Assembly: GCA_905480235.1 (NCBI GenBank)
Contig: CAJQPP010000025.1
Location: forward strand, 1 to 64,000
Reading direction: 5' to 3'
DNA: 64,000 nt
From: an uncultured Pirellulaceae bacterium
Lineage (GTDB): Bacteria > Planctomycetota > Planctomycetia > Pirellulales > Pirellulaceae
Of the stretch, positions 9,674-19,812 are shown in pieces. The notes below the pieces were generated by a model. It searched no databases. It saw nothing but the letters and a program-made list of their open reading frames with translations, and was not told the DNA's origin. A program made the translations under genes and the position numbers. Numbering within the stretch: position 1 is the first letter of the stretch; the number at the start of each line of letters is the position of its first letter.

Positions 9674-10561
9674 GTGATTCCCATGGCGACATCTAATCAA
9701 CCTCCCTTTTACCTCGGTTGTCCGGTTTGGTCCTGTGCCGACTGGAAAGGGCTGGTCTTTCCGGCCTCAGCGCCCCAAAAACTCTGGTTGAAATATTACT
9801 CAGAGACGTTCTCGACCGTTGAGGGCAACACAACGTTTTATGCCATTCCCAGTCCGGAAACCGTGCAACGTTGGATCGGGCAGGTGAAATCAGGTTTTCG
9901 ATTTGCATTAAAATTTCCGAAAGTGATCACGCATGAGCTAGGGATCGGTCACGCCGCCGCGGAAACGCGGTTGTTTCTTGATGTGCTCAGTCAATTACAT
10001 CGTGCCAACTGTCTCGGTCCAACGTTTCTGCAATTTCCCGAGCGGTTTTCGCCGCAGCAACTACCGGAGCTAAAAGCGTATTTGAGAGATCTCCCCAGAG
10101 AGTTTCCGTTTGCGGTAGAAGTTCGTGACCACGCGTGGTTCCAAGGAGCGACCGAGCAGCAGTTGAATGAGGTCTTGGCGGATTTGAAAATCGACCGGGT
10201 TATTTTTGATTCACGCCCATTATTCTCTCAGCCTCCAAGCGATGCTTACGAAGTAAAATCGCAAGGCCGCAAACCGCAGTCGCCAGTTCGCGCTTACGCC
10301 ACAAGCCAACACCCATTCCTGCGGCTAGTGGGGCGTAATGATGTTTTGACCACAGAAAAGTGGATCGAGGAGTGGGTGCCCACAGTGCTAGAGTGGATTC
10401 GACAGGGAAAACAGCCCTTTATTTTTACGCACACCCCCGATGATCGCTATGCACCCGATTTAGCAATGATGTTTCACCGGGCATTGGCCCAACAGATCAG
10501 TGGTTTGGAATCCGGGTTAAGCATGCCTCACCAAGCAAGTCAGCAAAGGGATCTATTTTAG
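9674..10561 (+). CDS. DUF72 domain-containing protein
   Basis: YLGCPVWSCADWKG...LWLKYYSETFSTVEGNTTFYAIPSPETVQRW...FALKFPKVITHE typical of DUF72; GTG at 9674 or ATG at 9683. Confidence 0.9.
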   Translation: MIPMATSNQPPFYLGCPVWSCADWKGLVFPASAPQKLWLKYYSETFSTVEGNTTFYAIPSPETVQRWIGQVKSGFRFALKFPKVITHELGIGHAAAETRLFLDVLSQLHRANCLGPTFLQFPERFSPQQLPELKAYLRDLPREFPFAVEVRDHAWFQGATEQQLNEVLADLKIDRVIFDSRPLFSQPPSDAYEVKSQGRKPQSPVRAYATSQHPFLRLVGRNDVLTTEKWIEEWVPTVLEWIRQGKQPFIFTHTPDDRYAPDLAMMFHRALAQQISGLESGLSMPHQASQQRDLF

Positions 10562-10621
10562 GAATCGACATTCGTGTTGGAGCCGGCTGGTTGGCCGTTT
10601 TGGGGGGAAGGTACCTACCGT

Positions 10622-11326
10622 TCAGAAGGGTAGGCGTAGTGCATCACAGAGAAATCTCATATAGGTGCGACTGGCTTGGAAGTTGGCCGCGACGGTATCG
10701 ATGAATTCGTCATCGGTGATTCTTGCGGCATCCAAAGCCAGGATTCCAATATGGTCTTTTCTTTTCAGGTCATCAATAAATCGATGGTCGTCCTCATAGC
10801 CCCTCGGTCGTCGCTTCAGGGAATCACCCGCTAAATCAAAACGAGTTCGGAACGCTTTGTTATCGCGAGCCCGTTTCCATCGTGTGGGATATTCATCGAT
10901 GTGATGTCGAATCTTGTTTAAGGTCACGTTATCGGGGTGCCAAATTCCTGCGCCGCAAAAACAGTTACGAGGTTCCAGATGGAGATAAAAACCGGGACAG
11001 TGAATGTCCTTTCCCAATTGATGACGAAAATGAATGCCGACGTTGATTTTGTAGGGGGTTTTGTCTTTGGAGAACCGAGTGTCGCGGTAAATTCGCATGA
11101 CCGATCCACCCACACGTTTGGGTACTGCCACAAAGCAGGGCGATATTTTCTTGAGCAGGGGCTGAAATGCTTCTACGAATCCAAGTGTGGGAAAGAGCAC
11201 TTCTGTTTCGTAGCGTTGCTTATGATCCGCAAACCACTCCCGTCGGTTGTTGCGTTGCAGCTCTTTCAAAAAAGCCATCAACGTGGGTTGGAATCCGGTA
11301 AAGGGGACGGACATGGGGCTACCCAA
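10622..11326 (-). CDS. DUF2461-like protein
   Basis: FLKELQRNNRREWFADHKQRYE, GGSVMRIYRDTRFSKDKTPYKINVGIHF, FYLHLEPRNCFCGAGIW. Confidence 0.88.
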   Translation of the reverse strand: MGSPMSVPFTGFQPTLMAFLKELQRNNRREWFADHKQRYETEVLFPTLGFVEAFQPLLKKISPCFVAVPKRVGGSVMRIYRDTRFSKDKTPYKINVGIHFRHQLGKDIHCPGFYLHLEPRNCFCGAGIWHPDNVTLNKIRHHIDEYPTRWKRARDNKAFRTRFDLAGDSLKRRPRGYEDDHRFIDDLKRKDHIGILALDAARITDDEFIDTVAANFQASRTYMRFLCDALRLPF

Positions 11327-11370
11327 ATCAGTGTGCTAGGTCGGTCAGCCATTGTGGTACTTGAACGGCG

Positions 11371-13173
11371 TTACAAAAGTTGATCGAGTTGCTCGACCAA
11401 CGAGGCGAATTTTTGCATTGCCGCATCCACCGGTTCTGGCGTTTCCAGATCGACTCCCGCATCTCGTAAAAGGTCTAGAGGAAATTTACTGCAACCGCTT
11501 TTTAGAAAACCCAGATACTTGTCCAATTCGTCCGCACCGCCGTTTAAGACCCGCTGCGACAACGCGATGGCAGCCGATAGGCCTGTCGCATATTTGTAAA
11601 CGTAGAAGGAGCGATAAAAGTGAGGAATCCGCATGCACTCCAGAGGTAATTCCTCGTCAAGTACAAAATCGGGTCCAAAGTAATCTTTCAACAATTGACC
11701 ATACGATTGTTTGAGGGCGTCGACGGTCAATGGCTCACCATCCTCGACCATGCTGTGGATCGTTTTTTCAAACTCGGCAAACATGGTTTGGCGGATAATG
11801 GTTGCGCGAATGTCGTCAATCTCATTATTGATGAGATAGGCTCGCTCACGATCATCGGTGGCATTTTCCAACAGGTGCTGGGTCAGCAATTGTTCATTAA
11901 AAGTGCTGGCCACTTCCGCGACGAAAATAGTGTAGCTGTGGTACTCAAACGGCTGGTTTTGAGTGGAGAAATGGCTATGCATGGAGTGACCAGCTTCGTG
12001 AGCCAGTGTAAAAACATCCCGCAATACATCGGATTTATAATTCATCATGATGTACGGATCGCCGTCAAAGCTGCCGTAGCTGAAAGCACCGCTTTGTTTA
12101 TTTTGGTTGGGGTAGCGATCGCACCAACGTCCGGTGAGGCCCTGCCGGAGAACAGAGCAATACTCGTCTCCCAAGGGTTGCAAGGCACTGACGATGACGT
12201 CAGAGGCCTCATTCCAAGTGTGGCGTTTTTCAATTTCATTGACGATGGGAACGTAAGTATCGTAGTGGTGAATTTCATCAAGTCCCATCTTGCGCCGCCG
12301 CAAATCATAAAACTTGTACAGCGTTGGCAAGTGTTTGCGAACGGTTGCAATCAGATTGTCGTAGACCGAGAGTGGGACATTATCGGCGAACAGAGCCTGT
12401 TGCAGGCAGCTGTCGTAACCACGCACCCGCGCGTAGTAAACGTCTTTTTGGACGGAGCCATGCAGCGAAGCGGCAAAGGCATTTTCATGCGCCGTGAATT
12501 GTTCGTAAAATTGTTTGAATGCCGTGCGACGAACGTCGCGATCTGCGGACTCGAGAAACTGGCTATAAGTAGATTGAGTTAGCTCGACCGATTCACCCTT
12601 CTCATTCTCGACAATGCCGAATTTCAAGTCCGCATCCAAAAGTTGTCGAAAGATTTTGCCGGCGGCACCCGACATCTCACCTTGCATGGCGATGATTTGT
12701 TCTTCACGATCGTTTAACGTGTATTGCTTGTAGCGGACCATTCTCTCGATCAGCAGTTGATAGAGCTGCATTTCCGGTTGCTGCAGGAATTCCTCCATCT
12801 CCTCGTCTGGAATTGCCATGATTTCGGGACGAATAAAGCTGGCGGCTTCGCCTGCCCGGGTGGCGACGTTTTGGAGTCGTCCCATGAGTCGCTGATAATT
12901 ACTATCCGTTTGGTCTTCGACCATTTTCAAATAGGCGTAATTGGCCAAACGCTCGGCCAGCCGCTCTGATTCACTGTCGTATTTCAGGCAAGCTGCCAGG
13001 AACGATGCCCCATCGCCCAGCTTTCCTCTGAAGTCTTCGTAACCCGGCGTGCGAGCTTCCAAGGCCTCAAGACCGGCCTCCCATGCTTCATCGTTGGCAA
13101 ACAATTTGGACAGATCCCAGGTGTCTTCGGTTTTGACTTCGCTGCGGGGTGGCAAACTGATCACAGTGCTCAT
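11371..13173 (-). CDS. pepF: Oligoendopeptidase F (M3 family)
   Basis: HEAGHSMHSHFS zinc motif; full-length M3B-type protein. Confidence 0.93.
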   Translation of the reverse strand: MSTVISLPPRSEVKTEDTWDLSKLFANDEAWEAGLEALEARTPGYEDFRGKLGDGASFLAACLKYDSESERLAERLANYAYLKMVEDQTDSNYQRLMGRLQNVATRAGEAASFIRPEIMAIPDEEMEEFLQQPEMQLYQLLIERMVRYKQYTLNDREEQIIAMQGEMSGAAGKIFRQLLDADLKFGIVENEKGESVELTQSTYSQFLESADRDVRRTAFKQFYEQFTAHENAFAASLHGSVQKDVYYARVRGYDSCLQQALFADNVPLSVYDNLIATVRKHLPTLYKFYDLRRRKMGLDEIHHYDTYVPIVNEIEKRHTWNEASDVIVSALQPLGDEYCSVLRQGLTGRWCDRYPNQNKQSGAFSYGSFDGDPYIMMNYKSDVLRDVFTLAHEAGHSMHSHFSTQNQPFEYHSYTIFVAEVASTFNEQLLTQHLLENATDDRERAYLINNEIDDIRATIIRQTMFAEFEKTIHSMVEDGEPLTVDALKQSYGQLLKDYFGPDFVLDEELPLECMRIPHFYRSFYVYKYATGLSAAIALSQRVLNGGADELDKYLGFLKSGCSKFPLDLLRDAGVDLETPEPVDAAMQKFASLVEQLDQLL

Positions 13174-13334
13174 GATTTGGGGCCAACATATGGTGGAAAA
13201 AGGTATCGCGTTAAAAGGGAAATTGTACGGCTTGGAACGCCGAAAGGAACCGGGATAGAGACGCTTGGTCTCACGCTCACGTAGGGCCGATTTTGGCTTG
13301 CCGGTTCCAGGTTGATAAGGCCAGCTTGGCGAGG

Positions 13335-14102
13335 TTACTTTCCTAGCTCGACATCCCCAAGCAGGAAGACGATGTCCACAGACGCGGAAATCGTGATCAT
13401 GCCGGATGCCACCGCACCTTCGCTGCCGCCGGGCACATCCGCAAATCGATTGGTCATCATGTTCGAGCCGCGGTAGCTGGGGCCACTTTCTCGAATACTC
13501 TGCACCGCTGCCAATTTACAACCGAGTTCGCTCGCCATCACGTTGGCTTTTTGTTTAGCCGCCCTGACGGCCATCAAACGCGCTTCCTCACGATGCTTTC
13601 GCAATTCGGAAGATAAGAAACTGACATTGTTCACTTCGTTGACACCCCGTTCGATCAGTCCTCGGTAGATCGCTTCAAATTGGCTGAGGTTTTTAATGGT
13701 GACGGAGATATCCCTCCGCGCCGAGTAGCCAATGGGTTGGATTTTTTGTTCCGCCGAGGTATTGGCTCCAGCACCATTGCTGCTCTGTTGACGCGATTTA
13801 TTGGGAGTTTCGAAAAGCGGTTGAATCCGAATGACATCCGTTCTTATAAAACGGGCCTCGATCTTATTTTGGGTCAGATATTGGGTGACGGCTGTGACTT
13901 TGGTGTCATTGTCGCCAACGGCCGCTGCGAGCGCCAGAGCACGGGAATCAATCGAGAATCGCAAGATCGCTTGATCGGGTAGAACGCGTACCTCTGCCGT
14001 TCCGGTGACTGAAACAGTAGGGAGTTCCGGTTCGTTCGCGGCAACGATGGAAGCTTGGGCAACGAGGACGAATAAAAGCGTGGTGCGGAGCAGAAGAGGC
14101 AT
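13335..14102 (-). CDS. SIMPL (DUF541) domain protein
   Basis: Signal peptide; VSVTGTAEVRVLPDQAILRFSIDSRA, GYSARRDISVTIKNLSQFEAIYRGLIERGVNEVNNVSF. Confidence 0.88.
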   Translation of the reverse strand: MPLLLRTTLLFVLVAQASIVAANEPELPTVSVTGTAEVRVLPDQAILRFSIDSRALALAAAVGDNDTKVTAVTQYLTQNKIEARFIRTDVIRIQPLFETPNKSRQQSSNGAGANTSAEQKIQPIGYSARRDISVTIKNLSQFEAIYRGLIERGVNEVNNVSFLSSELRKHREEARLMAVRAAKQKANVMASELGCKLAAVQSIRESGPSYRGSNMMTNRFADVPGGSEGAVASGMITISASVDIVFLLGDVELGK

Positions 14103-14179
14103 GTTTTTTTCCCGGGACTAAGCAAAAGGAAATTGAAAGACGGTCCGTATTTGGCAAGTCCTTGGCGGGGAAGGCTTAA

Positions 14180-17100
14180 CTATCTACCTCGCAGGGGACC
14201 CTGCTGAGAGTAATCGATCTGTTTACCTTCTTGCCATTGGCATTCGCCAGTTTCAATATTGTAGGTAACCGTCTTGGCGATGGCATGGCCGTTGGTACCG
14301 CCTCGTGGATTCGCATACCAGATTTCCACATTGGCTCGTATCGGAGCATCCAGCACCACCAGCACATTTGATTGTGAGAAACTAATGCGCTCAGCGGTGG
14401 CCTTAAATTGACTGCCGTTGATCCGAGCATTTCCCGTGGCCAGCATGTCGATCGTCGGCTTGGATCCTTGAGGGGTCCACTGGTCGAGCGTCAAAAGGTC
14501 GCAATCCATGGCCATGCCCTGATTACCGGGTTGTTGCAACATTCGCTCAGCAGGTTCCGTCTCCCAGTCCATGGCTTGAGTGTAAAATGTGTGAACATTC
14601 CCTTGGAACTCAAGCCGGCGGCCACCCTGTTGGTGTTTCTTGGGGTCCAGGTTGCCAGTAAACGAGTCGTCATATTCGACGAGTATGTAGTCAATATTTC
14701 CCGAAGCGGAACTGGCGGAAGCCAATTGCGTGGGTGCGCCGACTGCCAGACTTTGAGCGGAACCTGATTTTTGTCGCGCTACGACTTTACCGCGGCCGTT
14801 GCACTGAACCGAGCTCGATAGAGCATCGTAAGTGACCCGCGGCGCTTGGATCTCTTGACTGGATGTGGGCGTTCCTTTTGAGTCGTAGCTGGCGGTCGTA
14901 ATCCATGCGCGAGGATCGATGGAGGGTTTCCAATAGTCCCCAAATTCCACCTCGCCTTGCGTCATGCGACCGACCATGATTAATCGTTGAGCTTCGATAT
15001 CCGGAGCCCCATTATCGGATTGCATTTCCGCAAAGTCGACTGCCCGGTTCAAGGTGATGGAGAGTCCTGCACAACGGGTGGCCGTCGTGGTGACGGAGCC
15101 GTCACCAGCATTAGTCTGACGCGACTCGGACAATACATTGGTTTCGAAATAGAGGGTAGAACCGTTGAAGACCATACCGCCCTCCCAGGTAACGGTGGTG
15201 TCGCCCGGGGCCAAAATTTTTGGTTCGCTCGGGCTGTTGTTCCGCAAGGAAGGTACGTTTTGGGGATTGGGGGTTCCTTGTGTCATTCGCATTCTACCCG
15301 GGCCGCGGACCCAAAGCTGGTTTTCCATCTGGTCGAGAAAGATATTATCGCCTTGGAGTCGTAGCTCTTCTAACCAGACCGTCACTTGCTGACCCGCTTT
15401 TCCGGTCATGGCCAACCGGTACTGATCTTGCGGTTGGGATTCCACGCGAAGTTGGTCGCCGCGAAATTCCATGGCCGTCTTTTGCTGTCCGCTGGCGTTT
15501 CGTTGCTGTTGTTGAACGACGACATCCCCCGTTACGGTCATTTCCGCAACTTCGGTGCGTTGTGGTCCACCGCGCATCTGCAATTGCACTTCATTCCCAA
15601 CGAAACGTGTGCTGCGATTCCCTGCGGACCTTCGTTCTATCTCGCTCAAAGTGATCTGAGGCTGAGAGCTGTTGGATTGCCAAGTGGCAGAGTTCGATTT
15701 TTCCGGTGTCTGCTGAGTGCCCGGGGGGCGCCGCCAAGTTAAAGGCTGGTCATTGGGATCTTGCAGAGAAAATCCTGTGGCGGCTGCGGCAGCGGCGGGT
15801 TGAGGATCCTGAAATTGAGGGAACGTGGGACGGGCTACGGTAGTGCGGAGGATTCCTGCTGCCGAACGCCCGGCCTGACTCGTTGCCGGCTGAGGCCAAA
15901 AGGCCTCGGCTTTGCTGCAACTGCCCACCAACTCGGGTGATTCAATGGTTACCTGACCCGTAGCGCGAAACATCGCCGGCTCAAACTGCCAGCGCGTCTT
16001 ACCCCCCGAGAGGTTGGTTTGAGGCACTTCCCAAATCCAAAAATCCATTTGATCGGCCTGCACCACTGTCTCATCCATTTTGAGATTGCCGCGATCGAGA
16101 GTGAGCCATTTCCGATCACCATCGGAACGCAACTGGAGTTGTTTCTGCCAACGGCAAACAATTTCTCCCTGGCCCTGTTTGTCTCCCGCGCGAGTGAGCG
16201 AACCCGGACCCAAAATATCGGCATCTCCCATGCGACCGTCCGTTGTGAACTGGTACCGAATTTCCTTCGATTCAATGCGCTGACCATCGCGAATTAAAAT
16301 GACTTTTTCAGAACTCGTTAATTCCACCTGATTCAAACCCAGGTCGTAATCAATCGCATCCGCCAAAAGTTGCGCTCCACGGGAATGAGATACAATGCTG
16401 GCCGGATTTTGCGGCGTTCCCGCAGCGAATAGCCGTTGCACTTTCAATTTGCCGGGCTTTTCACTCGATGTCGCAGGCACGGCCATTACCACATTCAATT
16501 TATCACAGGTAAGCTGATCCCCGGAATTATCGGCAGGCCTCACTAAAACCTGTTCCTCGAAGGAAACGGTTTTGGTTTGGAAATCGAATTGCATCGGCCC
16601 CTTGCTGGTAATCAAAAATGAACCGGAAGTGTTTCCCAGCAAGTCATTCTTATCCTTCTCGGGTGAGTCGAATTGAGTTTTTTGAGGCGGACTTTCGCGA
16701 TGGAGATAAAGTTCGTAAAGGCGAGCCAACTCAATTCGTTCGACTCCCGAAAACGCATTGGAATTATTTTTTGTGTGGGACCTTGGGCCAAATAAATCGA
16801 TGGTCAACTGACTTCCCCGACCATAGCTTTTGCCGAAACGAAATTCGCAATCACTGTCAGTAGAAATTCGTTCGGGAGAAATCTCGACGCTGGTGGTCAA
16901 AAGAGATATCCCATCCTCTTTACCGGGGCTGCTAGGTTTGCGGTAAACCTCGACTTGGCCGATGAGTTCTCCATGCTGCAACTCACCCATGTCACTACCG
17001 GCAGACATGGGACGCTCAAATTTTAAACGCGCGACAGGAGCCCGCATCACGACGGGTACCGCATTCTCAGAATCCTTCTCGCCTTGCGCTACCTCGGGTT

Positions 17101-17416
17101 GAATGAACATGGAGAGAGGTTTCAACTCGATGCTGCCATCCTCCAATACCTTGTGATCCTGAAACATGATCTTGGCTTGCGGAGTCGCCAAGATGGTGCA
17201 GGGTTGGTGCTCCCAACCGTCTGTGGGGCAGTAGGTAAGCAAGTCTTTTTTGAGACCGTCGGATTGTTCGAAGGTCATGTCCTGCCTTGGCGGGGGTACA
17301 AAGCTCTTCGGCGGGCCTTCCAACAGAGGCGCAATGACGAAGCCGTAGATGCAGTAAACTCCGACAGTTACCGCCAGCGCAATGAGGTATCGAGGGATTA
17401 GCGTTAAAAAATACAA
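14180..17416 (-). CDS. Giant (1078 aa) inner-membrane-anchored protein with OstA/LptA-like repeats; candidate LptC/LptA-type LPS-transport bridge
   Basis: N-terminal TM (YLIALAVTVGVYCIYGFVIAP); OstA-like strings such as MTVTGDVVVQQQQ..AMEFRGDQLRVES and EFQGNVHTFYTQ..DCDLLTLDQ; directly downstream of a kdsC-like gene. Confidence 0.6.
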   Translation of the reverse strand: MYFLTLIPRYLIALAVTVGVYCIYGFVIAPLLEGPPKSFVPPPRQDMTFEQSDGLKKDLLTYCPTDGWEHQPCTILATPQAKIMFQDHKVLEDGSIELKPLSMFIQPEVAQGEKDSENAVPVVMRAPVARLKFERPMSAGSDMGELQHGELIGQVEVYRKPSSPGKEDGISLLTTSVEISPERISTDSDCEFRFGKSYGRGSQLTIDLFGPRSHTKNNSNAFSGVERIELARLYELYLHRESPPQKTQFDSPEKDKNDLLGNTSGSFLITSKGPMQFDFQTKTVSFEEQVLVRPADNSGDQLTCDKLNVVMAVPATSSEKPGKLKVQRLFAAGTPQNPASIVSHSRGAQLLADAIDYDLGLNQVELTSSEKVILIRDGQRIESKEIRYQFTTDGRMGDADILGPGSLTRAGDKQGQGEIVCRWQKQLQLRSDGDRKWLTLDRGNLKMDETVVQADQMDFWIWEVPQTNLSGGKTRWQFEPAMFRATGQVTIESPELVGSCSKAEAFWPQPATSQAGRSAAGILRTTVARPTFPQFQDPQPAAAAAATGFSLQDPNDQPLTWRRPPGTQQTPEKSNSATWQSNSSQPQITLSEIERRSAGNRSTRFVGNEVQLQMRGGPQRTEVAEMTVTGDVVVQQQQRNASGQQKTAMEFRGDQLRVESQPQDQYRLAMTGKAGQQVTVWLEELRLQGDNIFLDQMENQLWVRGPGRMRMTQGTPNPQNVPSLRNNSPSEPKILAPGDTTVTWEGGMVFNGSTLYFETNVLSESRQTNAGDGSVTTTATRCAGLSITLNRAVDFAEMQSDNGAPDIEAQRLIMVGRMTQGEVEFGDYWKPSIDPRAWITTASYDSKGTPTSSQEIQAPRVTYDALSSSVQCNGRGKVVARQKSGSAQSLAVGAPTQLASASSASGNIDYILVEYDDSFTGNLDPKKHQQGGRRLEFQGNVHTFYTQAMDWETEPAERMLQQPGNQGMAMDCDLLTLDQWTPQGSKPTIDMLATGNARINGSQFKATAERISFSQSNVLVVLDAPIRANVEIWYANPRGGTNGHAIAKTVTYNIETGECQWQEGKQIDYSQQGPLRGR

Positions 17417-17447
17417 ATTCGGATTCCGTTCCGTGACTAACTGCCCG

Positions 17448-17972
17448 CTACTGTCCTCGATACTTACGAACCACTTCCGACCATCGATCCTGCGTTTTCA
17501 AAATCAACTCGATCAACTCCCGTACGGCGCCAAAGCCTCCCGGTTTACTCGTTATCCAATGAGCGGCTTCACGAACCTCGGTCGCCGCATCAGAGACCGC
17601 CACGCCAAGTCCTACCTGGGTAATTAATTGCAGGTCGGTCAAATCATCGCCAACGTAACAGACCTGCTCGGGTGTTAAGCCGTGTTCCTTCATGATCTGT
17701 TGAGCGATCGGAAGTTTGTCCGAAAATCCTTGCCGCACCAATTCCACACCCAGCTCAGCAGCTCGAACCTTGACAATGTGGCTGGTACGTGCCGTCAGCA
17801 ACCCAAATTGCCAGCCCACTTGTTGCCACAGCTTGATGCCCATTCCGTCACGCGCATGAAACGATTTGATTTCGATGCCTTGGTTGTCAAAGGAAATGCG
17901 ACCATCCGTTAAAACGCCATCGACATCACAAAGGATCATCTTGATCGGAGCAATCCGTTGTTCGAGTTTCAT
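17448..17972 (-). CDS. kdsC: KdsC-like HAD phosphatase (3-deoxy-D-manno-octulosonate 8-phosphate phosphatase family)
   Basis: ILCDVDGVLTDGRISFDNQGIEIKSFHARDGMGIKLWQQVGWQFGLLTARTS...VCYVGDDLTDLQLITQVGLGVAVSDA. Confidence 0.9.
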   Translation of the reverse strand: MKLEQRIAPIKMILCDVDGVLTDGRISFDNQGIEIKSFHARDGMGIKLWQQVGWQFGLLTARTSHIVKVRAAELGVELVRQGFSDKLPIAQQIMKEHGLTPEQVCYVGDDLTDLQLITQVGLGVAVSDAATEVREAAHWITSKPGGFGAVRELIELILKTQDRWSEVVRKYRGQ

Positions 17973-18229
17973 GAAAAGTAGGTCCAAGGTGAGCGTTACA
18001 AGGCAGCCAGAGATAGCGAATTTCGTGTGCACGGATTTTAGAGATACGCGGCGATCGCAGCAACGTGGACGACCCGGTATCGAGATCGCTAGCTGATGGT
18101 TGCTGGCAAGCGGGTACGGACTGCCGCGGGAGCTGCAATGCCGTTTGTGAGCGTGCCCTGTGGGTTATTAAGGAACCGCTTTTGACACGCCCAGCGGGAA
18201 ACCCGTCTTGTGTTGCTGCCCGCAGCACC

Positions 18230-18280
18230 AAAAAAAAAGCCCCAACGGAAAAGCAACCGCTCAAATGAAGAGCTGGGGTT
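18230..18280 (-). terminator. Probable terminator downstream of the PQQ-propeller gene
   Basis: Minus strand AACCCCAGCTC...GAGC...TTGGGGCTTTTTTTTT. Confidence 0.55.
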
Positions 18281-18311
18281 TGCCAGGGGCGGCGACAAGC
18301 GTGGGTTTGCT

Positions 18312-19661
18312 TTAGTCTTTGGGGCGGGTTTTTTCTTCGATGCAGTAAAGAAATGTCTCACCGCGAATGAGGATTTGATTGCCAACCAGTGCCAGAGAAG
18401 CATTCACGTTATCATCAATACGATTAGCGGCAAGCAACCGGGGTGCTGTGGTTGCCTCATCAGCGACATGCTGAAAAACGATGGTCACGCCTTCACGATC
18501 GGTGATGTAGATCCGATTGGCAGCCGCCACCGGTGACGCATAAATGTCCCGCAGGCCTTGCAGGCGAAATGGTCCGGAGCGTTCTTGGCCCGTGATGACG
18601 TCCCGACGCGAGAGTATATTTTGGTAGTGTCGCAGATAGTATACGGAGCCCTGGTACAGCAGGGGTGAGGGCACGTACGGCGTGCGTTCTCGAGTGAACC
18701 ACAAAATGTTATCGGAGTCGGTAATATCACCTTCCGCCCCCTCCAGTTGAATTGCGAACATGGCGCGTTTTTCGTAACTGCTGCCGACAATCACGATACC
18801 GTCAGCTGCAACGGGCGTAGCCACAACATTGTTAGAAAGCCCGCCACATTCCCAAAGGGTCTTGCCATTACGAATGTCGTAGGCGCGTACTCGATGGGTT
18901 CCGGCCACGATAATTTGAGTTTGGCCTGCGTGTTCCACGACGATGGGAGATGACCAAGAGGTGATTTCAGATCGCGGTTGCCGCCAGATTTCTTTTCCGC
19001 TTTTAGCATCTATTGCGGCAATGAAAGAAGCCTCCTCATGGTCCCAATTCACGACCAGCACGCCGCGGTGCAGGACGGGCGAAGCGCCTTCGCCGTGGCC
19101 ATGTTTGGTGTGCATCTTTCCGAGCATTTTCTGCCATATCACCCGCCCCTCAAAATCGAGGCAATAGAGACCATAGGATCCCAAATGCACGTAGAGGTAC
19201 TGGCCATCTGTAACCGGAGAGGCCGACGTCAGGCTAGCGGTGTAATGGGCACCTTCTCTGGGTAGTTCTTCATGGACCTGCTTTTTCCAGAGGATAGAAC
19301 CATCTTTGCGATTAATCGCCATGACCAGGAATCGGTGTTTTTGGGCCACCGCCAGATTATCGTGGGCACCGGGCCTTTCGCTATATTTTGGTTCCTGTTT
19401 TTCGCCGAAAGGTTCTGCCGCAGTCAAAAAAACAAGGTCGTTCCAAACGATGGGTGTGGAATGGCCGCGACCTGGAATTTTCGTTTTCCATTTAATGTTT
19501 TCTGTTTCACTCCAGACCAACGGCGGTCGCGCAGCGGGTGCCTCTCCAGTGCCAAGTGGACCGCGCCAAGCAGCCCATGATTCGGCTTCCGCAGCGATTT
19601 GCGCGTATCCTAGCGAAGTTAAAAGCAGGCCCATTCCGATAGATAGAAGGAAGATTTTCAT
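18312..19661 (-). CDS. PQQ-binding-like beta-propeller repeat protein
   Basis: Signal peptide; WAAWRGPLGTGEAPAARPPLVWSETENIKWKTKIPGRGHSTPIVWNDLVFLTA and repeated blades. Confidence 0.9.
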   Translation of the reverse strand: MKIFLLSIGMGLLLTSLGYAQIAAEAESWAAWRGPLGTGEAPAARPPLVWSETENIKWKTKIPGRGHSTPIVWNDLVFLTAAEPFGEKQEPKYSERPGAHDNLAVAQKHRFLVMAINRKDGSILWKKQVHEELPREGAHYTASLTSASPVTDGQYLYVHLGSYGLYCLDFEGRVIWQKMLGKMHTKHGHGEGASPVLHRGVLVVNWDHEEASFIAAIDAKSGKEIWRQPRSEITSWSSPIVVEHAGQTQIIVAGTHRVRAYDIRNGKTLWECGGLSNNVVATPVAADGIVIVGSSYEKRAMFAIQLEGAEGDITDSDNILWFTRERTPYVPSPLLYQGSVYYLRHYQNILSRRDVITGQERSGPFRLQGLRDIYASPVAAANRIYITDREGVTIVFQHVADEATTAPRLLAANRIDDNVNASLALVGNQILIRGETFLYCIEEKTRPKD

Positions 19662-19812
19662 CTCTTCATTCTACAGATTTGGCTGGAGCATGGTTCGCAC
19701 CAAAACGGGAAAACCTGTTTTTGGGTGCCGGTATGACGCGGGAGCAGGGCTCACCACTTCTGTGGTGAGGCCTTGGCCTGTTTGTTCCGATGAACCAAAT
19801 AACCGGATCGCG

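Noticed and set aside
11695-12582. Long plus-strand ORF of 295 aa opposite pepF
   Set aside because: Antisense shadow of a well-supported M3 peptidase; no family-like sequence
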